The notes below the pieces were generated by a model. It saw only the letters and a program-made list of their open reading frames with translations. It was not told where the DNA came from and ran no database searches. From an uncultured Oscillospiraceae bacterium (GTDB lineage: Bacteria; Bacillota; Clostridia; Oscillospirales; Acutalibacteraceae): a stretch of DNA of 8,061 nucleotides. The stretch is from positions 1 through 8,061 of the forward strand of contig USIK01000035.1 of NCBI GenBank assembly GCA_900554775.1, written 5' to 3'. This document shows, one piece after another, positions 1 through 6,208 of the stretch; position 1 is the first letter of the stretch, and each line of letters begins with the position of its first letter. The translations under genes and the position numbers were made by a program.

Positions 1-1211
1 ACAAGCCTTTTTACAAGCTAAAAGCAAACATCGCAATGGCATTTTCAAGGAAGCTGAGCCTGGCGGAATATTACCACAATTCAAGTTTTCTTGAGCATGG
101 CGGCGCGCCGGAAAAGGCCGTGAAAAGCGCTTTTCTTTACCAAGTTGATAACTTAATTAAAAACTCAGGTAAATATACGAAAAACGAGAACAAAATAACT
201 TTTGCGGACATCGAAGATTCTTTGGTGATTATTATTTCGTCTTTTTCAACCATGACTTCTTACGAAAACCAGACCAAAAAATCAATCACCAACAAAGGAA
301 TTCAAGAAGCACTAACGCAAGAAATTCGAAAGCACCTTGAAATTTATTTCATCGAGCACCCGCAAGATGCCGAGAAAATTGCCGCTCAAGTTTTGGTTAA
401 CAAAAGGAGCCGTGAAGACGCCGAAAAAACAAGGCAGAACCTTAAAAAGAAGCTCACAAACTCGATGGACATTGCCAGCAGGGTTGCAAAATTCGTTGAC
501 TGCAGGAGCAAAGACATTGCTGAAAGAGAGCTTTTCATAGTGGAAGGTGACTCTGCTTTGGGCGCTTGCAAACAAGCGAGAAACCCTGATTTCCAGGCGA
601 TTATTCCAATTCGTGGTAAGATCCTCAACTGCCTTAAAGCTGACGTTAACAGAGTTTTCAAAAGTGAAATCATCGTGGACCTTATCAAAGTTCTTGGCTG
701 CGGGGTTGAAGTCAAAAGCGGCAAAGCTGCGAAAGAGCTTTCTTCGTTTAACATTGATTCCCTTCGCTGGAACAAAGTTATTCTTTGCACTGATGCTGAT
801 GTTGACGGCTTCCAGATAAGAACGCTTCTTTTAACGATGATTTATCAGCTTGCGCCGAAACTCATTGAAAAAGGCAAAGTTTTCATTGCTGAATCGCCGC
901 TTTATGAAATAACCACGAAAGACGAAACTTATTTTGCTTACAATGAAAGCGAAAAAGAAAGCTTCATAAAAAAGATAGGAAATCAAAAATACACAATCCA
1001 AAGGTCGAAAGGTCTTGGTGAAAATGAGCCCGACATGATGAGCTTCACAACGATGGACCCGAAAACCAGGAGACTCATAAAAGTAATGCCTGAAGATGCC
1101 GAAGAAACCGCCAGAATGTTTGACATTTTGCTTGGCGACGACCTTAGCGGCAGAAAAGAATACATCATTGAAAACGGGCATTTGTATACTGACAATTTAG
1201 ATGTAAGTTAG
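1..1211 (+). CDS. parE: Type IIA topoisomerase B subunit (GyrB/ParE-like, clostridial second type), 5'-partial
   Basis: This is the C-terminal part of an ATP-dependent type IIA DNA topoisomerase B subunit. The frame is open from the left edge (first complete codon at base 3), so the ATPase domain and true start lie outside; the ATG at 36 is internal. What remains is the end of the transducer domain (TSYENQTKK, INKRSRE-like VNKRSRE) and the Toprim domain. The Toprim glutamate lies in EGDSALG (bases 543-563), where GyrB normally has EGDSAGG, and the metal-binding acidic triad is DADVD (792-806). The tail GLGENEPDMM...TTMDPKTRRLIKV matches the B-subunit end. The CKQARN/ILNCLKAD wording and a short tail fit the second, ParE-like paralogue of Clostridia rather than housekeeping GyrB; that subgroup assignment is from memory. 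The stop TAG overlaps the Shine-Dalgarno of the partner gene 10 bases downstream, so the two subunits are probably cotranslated and form an A2B2 enzyme. Confidence 0.9.
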   Translation, partial: KPFYKLKANIAMAFSRKLSLAEYYHNSSFLEHGGAPEKAVKSAFLYQVDNLIKNSGKYTKNENKITFADIEDSLVIIISSFSTMTSYENQTKKSITNKGIQEALTQEIRKHLEIYFIEHPQDAEKIAAQVLVNKRSREDAEKTRQNLKKKLTNSMDIASRVAKFVDCRSKDIAERELFIVEGDSALGACKQARNPDFQAIIPIRGKILNCLKADVNRVFKSEIIVDLIKVLGCGVEVKSGKAAKELSSFNIDSLRWNKVILCTDADVDGFQIRTLLLTMIYQLAPKLIEKGKVFIAESPLYEITTKDETYFAYNESEKESFIKKIGNQKYTIQRSKGLGENEPDMMSFTTMDPKTRRLIKVMPEDAEETARMFDILLGDDLSGRKEYIIENGHLYTDNLDVS

Positions 1212-1221
1212 GAGAGAAAAA

Positions 1222-3444
1222 ATGGCGAAAAGGAGTAAAACTAAAGAATCTGCACCGAAGGTTAGCGGCTTTATTTACAATGCCGGAGAGGTAATGGAAG
1301 AGAAAATTGTAGATACTTTGAAGAAAAACTACATGCCTTACGCTATGAGCGTCATAATGTCCAGGGCTATTCCCGAAATAGACGGCTTCAAGCCTTCACA
1401 CAGGAAGCTCATCTACACTATGTTTAAAATGGGCCTTTTGGGCTCTGCGAGAACGAAGTCCGCGAATATAGTCGGTCAAACAATGAAGCTTAACCCTCAC
1501 GGCGACAGCGCAATTTACGAAACAATGGTTCGGCTTAGCCGTGGCTACGAGGCGCTTTTGCACCCTTATGTTGATTCGAAAGGAAACTTCGGCAAGTTTT
1601 ATTCAAGAGACATGGCCTGCGCAGCTTCAAGGTACACCGAAGCAAAGCTTGAAGACATTTGCAAAGAAATTTTCAAAGATATTGAAAAAGACACTGTTGA
1701 TTTTGTTGATAACTACGACAACACCTTGAAAGAGCCTGCGCTTTTGCCCTGCACTTTCCCGTCGATACTTGTTAATTCAACCACGGGTATTGCCGTTGGA
1801 ATGGCGAGCTCGATTTGCTCTTTTAATTTAAAAGAAGTTTGCAAAACAACGGCTGAAATAATTAAAAACCCTGAACATGACGTTTTAACGACGCTTGTTG
1901 CGCCTGATTTCCCGGGTGGCGGAGAGATTATTTACGACAAAGAAAAATTAAAAGCAATTTATGAAACAGGCCGCGGAGGAATTAAAATCCGCGCGAAATA
2001 TGAATACGATAAAAAATACAATTGCATTGATATTAAAAATATTCCTCCAACGACAACGAGCGAAGTTATAATCGAAAAAATCGCTGCGCTCGTTAAAGAG
2101 GGCAAAATAAGAGAAATCTCAGACGTCAGAGACGAAACGGGCCTTGACGGGCTAAAAATCACGATTGACCTCAAACGTGGCTCGAACCCTGAGAGCCTCA
2201 TGAGGAAGCTTTTCCGTTTGACGCCTCTTGAAGACACTTTTTCTTGCAATTTTAATGTTTTGATAGCCGAAACGCCGAAAGTTATGGGCGTTAAAGAAAT
2301 CATCACTGAGTGGATTGCCTTTAGGGAAGAGTGCATAAAAAGAAGGACTGTTTTCGACCTTCAAAGGCTTAGCTCGAAGCTTCATTTGCTTGAAGGCCTT
2401 GAAAAAATCTTGGTGGATATCGACAAAGCAATTTTAATAATCAGGAAAACCAAGGAAGAAATAAACGTTGTTCCTAACTTGATGGAAGGCTTTTTGATTG
2501 ATAAAATTCAAGCGGAATACGTGGCTGACATCAAGCTGCGCCACCTTAACAGGGAATATATTTTAAAGCGCACAAACGAAATTGAAAGCATCAAAGATGA
2601 AATCAAAAAATTAAAAGAAATTTTGGAAGATAAATCAAAAGTTGACAAGCTAATTTTAGAAGATTTAAAAAGAGTTGCCGAAACTTACGGCAAAGAAAGA
2701 GTTTGCCCGCTTGTTATGCCTGAAGAAATAATCACCGAAGAGATAACTGTGCCGGATTACCCGGTTAGCTTTTTCGTGAGTAAAGAGGGCTATTTCAAAA
2801 AGATCACTCCGCAGTCGCTTAAAATGAACTCGGAGCAAAACCTCAAAAGCAGCGATGAAATCCTTGAGCATATTTATGGAACGAACCATTCCGATTTGCT
2901 TTTCTTCACCGATAAAGCGCAGGTTTACAAAGCCAAGGCATATAATTTCAAAGACACAAAAGCCAGCCAAGTCGGGGATTATATTCCCGCAACGCTTAAT
3001 TTTGACAAAAACGAAAAATTTAAATATATGGTTGCAACCATAGATTATGTGGGCTTCATGGTGTTTTTCTTTGAATCAGGCAAAGTAGCAAAAGTTGACA
3101 TGAAATCATATCTTACAAAAACGAACAGAAAAAAACTTATAAAAGCCTACTTCGAGGGTGACAAACTCGTTTTTTGTGATTATTCCAAAGAAGAAAAAAA
3201 CTATATTTTAACTTCTTCTTGCGGCAAGATTTTGATTTTCAGCAGTGAAAAACTTAGCCTCAAGCAAACTAAAAACACCCAAGGAATAATGGTTATGAAG
3301 CAAAAGAAAGGCCATAGACTTCTGAGCGCGCAGCCTTATGTTCCAGGCAGCATTGAAAACGAAAGCGCTTATTATGCGAAAAATTTGCCTTATGGCGGCA
3401 AGCTTCCTTTAGACGATTCTTGGCAGCAAATGACAATCGGATAA
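1222..3444 (+). CDS. parC: Type IIA topoisomerase A subunit (GyrA/ParC-like)
   Basis: This is the DNA-cleaving subunit, partner of the B subunit just upstream (10-base gap). The ATG at 1222 has an AGGAGAG site five bases upstream. The 740-residue protein starts with the winged-helix breakage-reunion domain (about residues 30-475). The catalytic tyrosine is Y138 in AASRYTEAKL, next to R137. H93-GDSAIYE-100 is the quinolone-determining helix; S96 and E100 match E. coli GyrA S83 and D87. A charged coiled-coil-like stretch (about 368-470) forms the C-gate arm. The C-terminal region (about 505-720) has degenerate beta-propeller-like repeats, ending in TQGIMVMKQKKG. I find no GyrA box (QRRGGKG-like), the motif gyrase needs for wrapping DNA and negative supercoiling, so a topoisomerase IV-like role in decatenation or relaxation is inferred. 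The stop TAA is followed 18 bases later by deoB, probably in the same transcript. Confidence 0.93.
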   Translation: MAKRSKTKESAPKVSGFIYNAGEVMEEKIVDTLKKNYMPYAMSVIMSRAIPEIDGFKPSHRKLIYTMFKMGLLGSARTKSANIVGQTMKLNPHGDSAIYETMVRLSRGYEALLHPYVDSKGNFGKFYSRDMACAASRYTEAKLEDICKEIFKDIEKDTVDFVDNYDNTLKEPALLPCTFPSILVNSTTGIAVGMASSICSFNLKEVCKTTAEIIKNPEHDVLTTLVAPDFPGGGEIIYDKEKLKAIYETGRGGIKIRAKYEYDKKYNCIDIKNIPPTTTSEVIIEKIAALVKEGKIREISDVRDETGLDGLKITIDLKRGSNPESLMRKLFRLTPLEDTFSCNFNVLIAETPKVMGVKEIITEWIAFREECIKRRTVFDLQRLSSKLHLLEGLEKILVDIDKAILIIRKTKEEINVVPNLMEGFLIDKIQAEYVADIKLRHLNREYILKRTNEIESIKDEIKKLKEILEDKSKVDKLILEDLKRVAETYGKERVCPLVMPEEIITEEITVPDYPVSFFVSKEGYFKKITPQSLKMNSEQNLKSSDEILEHIYGTNHSDLLFFTDKAQVYKAKAYNFKDTKASQVGDYIPATLNFDKNEKFKYMVATIDYVGFMVFFFESGKVAKVDMKSYLTKTNRKKLIKAYFEGDKLVFCDYSKEEKNYILTSSCGKILIFSSEKLSLKQTKNTQGIMVMKQKKGHRLLSAQPYVPGSIENESAYYAKNLPYGGKLPLDDSWQQMTIG

Positions 3445-3462
3445 AATAATGGAGGAAAAATT

Positions 3463-4629
3463 ATGAAAAGAGTATTTTTAATTGTTCTTGACAGCGTTGG
3501 AATTGGCGAGATGCCTGATGCAGCGGAATATGGCGACAAAGGCAGCAATACTTTGAAATCTTGCTCGAAAAGCCCCAAATTTTCTATGCCTAATTTGAAA
3601 AAGCTCGGCCTTTTTAACATTGAAGGAATCGACTATTTAGAAAGCGAAGAAAAACCGCTCGCAAGCTTTGCAAGGATGAGTGAAAAATCAAAAGGTAAAG
3701 ACACAATAATCGGCCACTGGGAAATTGCAGGAATTGAATCGAAAAGGCCTTTGCCAACTTACAAAAATGGCTTCCCGAGCGAGGTTATCAGTGAGTTTGA
3801 AAGGCTTTCGGGCTATAAAACCCTTTGCAACAAGCCTTATTCCGGCACGAAGGTCATTGCAGATTACGGCAAAGAAAGCATTGAAAGCGGCAAGCTGATT
3901 GTTTACACTTCAGCTGACAGCGTTTTCCAAGTTGCTGCTCATGAAGATTATGTTCCGCTTAATGAACTTTACAGAGTTTGCGAAATCGCACGGAATCTCC
4001 TTAAAGGTGAGCACGGCGTAGGAAGAGTCATCGCAAGGCCTTTCAAGGGCGAGTTCCCTGATTTTTACCGCACTTCGGGCAGGCATGATTACGCTCTTAC
4101 TCCGCCGGAGGAAACCATGCTTGATTTCATTAAAAATAGCGGCAAGGAAGTAATCGGAGTAGGGAAGATCAGCGATATTTTCGGCGGCAGGGGAATAACT
4201 CAATCCACGAGGACTGTTAATAACGCTGATGGCATTGAAAAAATGCTTAAAATAATGGATGAAGATTTCGAAGGCCTTTGTTTTGTAAATTTGGTGGATT
4301 TCGACATGGTCTATGGGCATAGAAATAATATAGACGGTTATGCCGAGGCTCTTTCTTATTTTGACAGCAAGGTTCCAAGCATAACTGAAAAATTAAGAGA
4401 CGAAGACATTTTAATAATCACCGCGGACCATGGCTGCGACCCGGGTATGACTTCTTCGACGGATCATACTAGAGAGCACACGCCTATGGTTATTTATTGT
4501 AATGCATTAAAATCCTTATTATATCAAAATACTATGAGATTTTTTGGAGACATCGGCAAAACGGTTCTTGAATATTTAGGAATAGAAAACGAAATTAAAG
4601 GTAATTCATTTTTAAGAGAGGTGTTGTAA
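3463..4629 (+). CDS. deoB: Phosphopentomutase
   Basis: This cytoplasmic enzyme interconverts (deoxy)ribose-1-phosphate and (deoxy)ribose-5-phosphate, linking nucleoside phosphorolysis to the pentose phosphate pathway and deoxyribose-phosphate aldolase. The ATG has GGAGGA six bases upstream. At 388 residues it has the usual length for the family. By alignment to the Bacillus enzyme from memory, the phosphorylated threonine is T81 (GKDTIIGHWE). The metal ligands are D10 (DSVGIGEMPD), D281 and H286 (VDFDMVYGHR), D322 and H323 (ITADHGCD) and H335 (TDHTREH). The cap domain holds SGTKVI, YTSADSVFQVAAHE and GRVIARPFKG, typical of DeoB. All key residues are present, so it should be active. It acts directly downstream of DeoD, encoded about 0.8 kb further on behind a separate promoter. 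It sits between the topoisomerase pair and a membrane protein, so its expression probably follows the upstream transcript rather than deoD control alone. Confidence 0.97.
   Translation: MKRVFLIVLDSVGIGEMPDAAEYGDKGSNTLKSCSKSPKFSMPNLKKLGLFNIEGIDYLESEEKPLASFARMSEKSKGKDTIIGHWEIAGIESKRPLPTYKNGFPSEVISEFERLSGYKTLCNKPYSGTKVIADYGKESIESGKLIVYTSADSVFQVAAHEDYVPLNELYRVCEIARNLLKGEHGVGRVIARPFKGEFPDFYRTSGRHDYALTPPEETMLDFIKNSGKEVIGVGKISDIFGGRGITQSTRTVNNADGIEKMLKIMDEDFEGLCFVNLVDFDMVYGHRNNIDGYAEALSYFDSKVPSITEKLRDEDILIITADHGCDPGMTSSTDHTREHTPMVIYCNALKSLLYQNTMRFFGDIGKTVLEYLGIENEIKGNSFLREVL
4616..4623 (+). promoter_or_regulatory. Ribosome binding site for the TTG-initiated membrane protein
   Basis: GAGAGGTG lies inside the last codons of deoB, nine bases before the TTG at 4633. 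It decides the start: no in-frame ATG follows until the third membrane segment, and starting there would lose conserved sequence. Because the site overlaps the deoB end, translation of the two genes may be coupled. Confidence 0.6.
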
Positions 4630-4632
4630 ACT

Positions 4633-5280
4633 TTGTCGTTAAAAAAACAGGATATAGTCCTTTGGGTTAAAAAAATAATAGTTTGCACTTTAGGCATATT
4701 TTTTCTTGGGCTTTCAGGCGCTATAAACATCAAAACGGGTCTCGGCGCCGACCCTATTACGGTTTTCTATGAAGGCCTTAGCAAGTTTTTGCATTCTGAC
4801 ATCGGTCTTACGATCAACATTTTGAACGCAAGCCTTACGGTTTTGATATTTTTCATTGAGCGGAAATATGTTCATTTAGGAACGCTTATTTATGTTCTTT
4901 TGCTTGGAATTTTTGTTAATTGCGGAATGTGGCTTTACGATTTGCTTCAAATCCCGGATATTTTCATAGTTAAACTTTTAGTTTCGATTGCAGGCTGCTT
5001 TATTGCGTTTTTGGGCCTTGGAATGTACATATCAATCGACATTGGAATCGACCCGTGGAGTGCGGTTTCAGTGATTGCAAGCAAAAAAACCGGTAAGTCG
5101 TTTGCGCTTATAAGATTCGTTCAAGATGCCTCGACTTTATTGCTTGGAGTTTTGATGGGAGGAACCGTTGGAATCATAACCGTGTTTAGCGTTTTGGCAG
5201 GGGGTCCCATAATTCAAAAAGCAATATATTTAGTTGACAAAATGCTTAAAAATATGCTAAAATCCACCTGTGAAGACTGA
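4633..5280 (+). CDS. YczE/YitT-like integral membrane protein, function unknown
   Basis: This 215-residue hydrophobic protein of the inner membrane starts with TTG, three bases after the deoB stop and in the same frame. About five membrane segments can be seen, near residues 11-31, 55-75, 78-100, 108-132 and 165-200. Two internally similar motifs, GLGADPITVFYEGLSK (about 36-51) and IGIDPWSAVSVIASKK, followed by the ending GIITVFSVLAGGPIIQKA, are typical of the YczE/YyaS/YitT group of uncharacterised membrane proteins. The duplicated G-x-DP motif suggests an internal repeat. The substrate or role of this family is not established. Lying next to deoB and upstream of a nucleoside importer, it might belong to nucleoside handling, but that is only context. 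Its last dozen or so codons also contain the promoter of the next gene group. It ends in TGA, followed in frame by a second TGA 12 bases later. Confidence 0.8.
   Translation: MSLKKQDIVLWVKKIIVCTLGIFFLGLSGAINIKTGLGADPITVFYEGLSKFLHSDIGLTINILNASLTVLIFFIERKYVHLGTLIYVLLLGIFVNCGMWLYDLLQIPDIFIVKLLVSIAGCFIAFLGLGMYISIDIGIDPWSAVSVIASKKTGKSFALIRFVQDASTLLLGVLMGGTVGIITVFSVLAGGPIIQKAIYLVDKMLKNMLKSTCED
5234..5263 (+). promoter_or_regulatory. Sigma-A-type promoter for the deoD leader and operon
   Basis: A perfect -35 hexamer TTGACA (5234-5239) is followed after 18 bases by TAAAAT (5258-5263), five of six matches to TATAAT. It also has an extended -10 TG at 5255-5256. It lies inside the end of the membrane-protein gene. 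Transcription would start near 5270, giving a leader of about 180 nt before deoD. It is the best promoter match I found in the window. Confidence 0.7.
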
Positions 5281-5315
5281 ATTAAGTTGCTCTGAATTAA
5301 AAATTATAAATTTGG

Positions 5316-5350
5316 TTTAGAGTTATTCTAAAACAGTGAAATTTTTTAGA
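5316..5350 (+). repeat. Two mutually exclusive AT-rich hairpins in the deoD leader
   Basis: Three short arms share complementarity: TTTAGA (5316-5321), TCTAAAA (5327-5333) and TTTTAGA (5344-5350). The middle arm can pair with the first (6 bp, loop of 5) or with the third (7 bp, loop of 10), not both. A fourth copy, TTTTAG at 5383-5388 in the leader ORF, could also compete. The pairs are almost all A-T, so stability and function are uncertain. Confidence 0.35.
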
Positions 5351-5377
5351 AATAATTTATATTTATTGATTAAAAAC

Positions 5378-5425
5378 ATGTATTTTAGTAAAAGGTGGTG
5401 GCTAAAGGCCGAGGTAAATAACTGA
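5378..5425 (+). CDS. Putative Trp-Trp leader peptide of the deoD attenuator
   Basis: A 15-codon ORF encodes MYFSKRWWLKAEVNN and ends in TGA. Two consecutive TGG codons (5396-5401) are followed three bases later by the 5' arm of the downstream hairpin, so the last part of the ORF is itself that arm. This resembles E. coli TrpL (14 residues, with WW). A ribosome slowed at the Trp codons would cover the arm and block terminator formation. The ATG at 5378 has no good Shine-Dalgarno site. The frame is open upstream, with possible TTG (5366) and GTG (5336) starts giving 19 or 29 residues, so the start is uncertain. The AAAGG at 5391 is too close to a GTG at 5398 to favour that alternative frame. 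Translation is not proven. The ORF lies in the same frame as deoD, separated from it by this TGA. Confidence 0.5.
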   Translation: MYFSKRWWLKAEVNN

Positions 5426-5446
5426 TTTTTAATCGGCCTTGTTTTA
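5405..5446 (+). terminator. Terminator-like hairpin overlapping the Trp leader ORF, just before deoD
   Basis: AAGGCCGA (5405-5412) pairs perfectly with TCGGCCTT (5433-5440). TAAA/TTTA (5415-5418 with 5428-5431) can add an inner stem. The T-rich GTTTTAATT follows (5441-5449). This looks like a Rho-independent terminator with a moderate U-tract. It would stop both the upstream gene string and transcripts from the 5234 promoter. There is no room for a promoter between it and deoD, so deoD transcripts must read through it, which argues for conditional termination. Confidence 0.65.
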
Positions 5447-5449
5447 ATT

Positions 5450-6163
5450 ATGTCAAACATACCAACTCCGCATATTTCAGCAAAAATGGGGGAAATTGCA
5501 CCGAGCGTTTTAATGCCGGGTGACCCTTTGAGAGCGCAGTTTATCGCCGAGAATTTTCTTACAGATGTTAAATGCTTTAATAAAGTGAGAAATATGCTCG
5601 GTTTTACAGGGAAATACAAAGGAAAAACCGTCTCCGTAATGGGCAGTGGGATGGGCATGGCTTCTATTGGCATTTATTCTTACGAGCTTTTCGGTTTTTA
5701 TGGCGTAGAAAACATAATAAGGATAGGCAGCGCGGGAGCAATTTCTGAGAAAATAAATTTAAAAGATATAGTTATAGCGATGGGAGCTTGCACTGACTCA
5801 AATTATGCTATGCAGTATAATTTAGGTGGAAGTTTTACTCCTGTCGCTAATTTTGATTTACTCAGCAAAGCTGTAAAATCCTCAAAAGAGCTTGGAATAG
5901 ACCCATTTGTGGGAAATGTTCTTTCTTCGGACGTTTTTTACAGCGACCTTAAAACTTTGGAAAATTGGGGCAAAATGGGCGTTTTAGCGGTAGAGATGGA
6001 ATCGGCTGCGCTTTACATGAATGCGGCTAAACTTGGCAAGAATGCACTTTGCATCCTCACGGTTTCAGACTGCCCGCTTAGAGGCGAATCTTTGAGCTCT
6101 GACGAAAGGCAAAAGGGATTTAGCAACATGGTGGAAATCGCTTTAAACACAGCTTTAAGTTAA
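5450..6163 (+). CDS. deoD: Purine nucleoside phosphorylase, DeoD (hexameric) type
   Basis: This cytoplasmic enzyme uses phosphate to cleave purine ribo- and deoxyribonucleosides to the free base and (deoxy)ribose-1-phosphate; DeoB then acts on the sugar. At 237 residues it matches the family length. Residues aligned to the E. coli enzyme from memory are all present: H8 (subunit-crossing His), phosphate ligands G24, R28, R47, R91 and S94, the nucleoside-binding VEMES (181-185), catalytic D207 in TVSD, and R220. The start at 5450 is chosen because the family begins a few residues before the conserved PHI motif. The next Met, 13, would lose H8. No Shine-Dalgarno is visible before it: the preceding bases are the hairpin arm and a T-rich tail. 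Translation may depend on reinitiation after the leader ORF stop 24 bases upstream, or on an unstructured AU-rich start. It heads an apparent operon with the BMP-type binding protein and ABC ATPase. Confidence 0.96.
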   Translation: MSNIPTPHISAKMGEIAPSVLMPGDPLRAQFIAENFLTDVKCFNKVRNMLGFTGKYKGKTVSVMGSGMGMASIGIYSYELFGFYGVENIIRIGSAGAISEKINLKDIVIAMGACTDSNYAMQYNLGGSFTPVANFDLLSKAVKSSKELGIDPFVGNVLSSDVFYSDLKTLENWGKMGVLAVEMESAALYMNAAKLGKNALCILTVSDCPLRGESLSSDERQKGFSNMVEIALNTALS

Positions 6164-6208
6164 AAATTTATAATCATATACACATACATATAATTTTTGG
6201 AGGAGACT
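6164..6208 (+). other. Short AT-rich spacer between deoD and the binding-protein gene
   Basis: This 45-base gap contains two TATAAT hexamers (6169-6174 and 6189-6194), but neither has a recognisable -35 at 16-18 bases. I see no hairpin with a T-tract, so the two genes are probably cotranscribed. Confidence 0.4.
6199..6205 (+). promoter_or_regulatory. Ribosome binding site fixing the binding-protein start
   Basis: GGAGGAG sits just before the ATG at 6209. An in-frame TTG at 6197 overlaps this site and cannot be its own start, so the protein begins MNKVIS rather than MEETMNK. Confidence 0.85.

Larger units (their letters stand above)
5270..5449 (+). promoter_or_regulatory. Long deoD leader, probable transcription attenuator
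   Basis: This AT-rich stretch without a large gene runs from the predicted transcription start to the deoD ATG. It holds, in order, two alternative AT-rich hairpins (5316-5350), a short ORF with tandem Trp codons (5378-5425) and a GC-rich terminator-like hairpin (5405-5440) with a T-rich tail reaching the deoD start. I recognise no known riboswitch class. The purine riboswitch core sequences are absent, as is a T-box Stem I. The layout fits ribosome-controlled transcription attenuation, which is inference from arrangement only. Confidence 0.55.

Noticed and set aside
312..790. Long open frames on the minus strand across the topoisomerase, deoB and importer genes
   Set aside because: They mirror well-conserved coding sequence on the + strand, have no recognisable domains or binding sites, and are best explained as shadows.
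5398..5421. Alternative leader ORF from GTG at 5398 (seven codons) behind AAAGG
   Set aside because: The spacing between AAAGG and GTG is only about two bases, too short for normal initiation, and it has no Trp codons or other notable content.
5390..5440. Partial resemblance of AAGGTGGTGGC to the T-box core AGGGTGGTACCGCG
   Set aside because: The match breaks after TGGT. No upstream sequence can pair with the terminator 5' arm as a T-box antiterminator must, and the short AT-rich leader has no room or conserved motifs for Stem I.
5270..5449. Purine riboswitch in front of deoD
   Set aside because: The location is plausible, but the conserved three-way-junction sequences and kissing-loop arms are not present.
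5378..6163. UGA readthrough or recoding that would join the leader ORF to deoD as one longer protein
   Set aside because: They share a frame, but UGA is used as an ordinary stop here (the membrane-protein gene ends in TGA), Trp is always TGG, and DeoD starting at 5450 already has the normal family N-terminus.
6146..6194. Promoter between deoD and the binding-protein gene based on two TATAAT hexamers
   Set aside because: No -35 at suitable spacing for either one, and the downstream hexamer would start transcription inside the ribosome binding site. TATAAT is expected by chance in such AT-rich DNA.
6197..6208. TTG start at 6197 for the binding protein
   Set aside because: The TTG overlaps the GGAGGAG site that serves the ATG at 6209, and the extra MEET residues would be encoded by the ribosome binding site itself.
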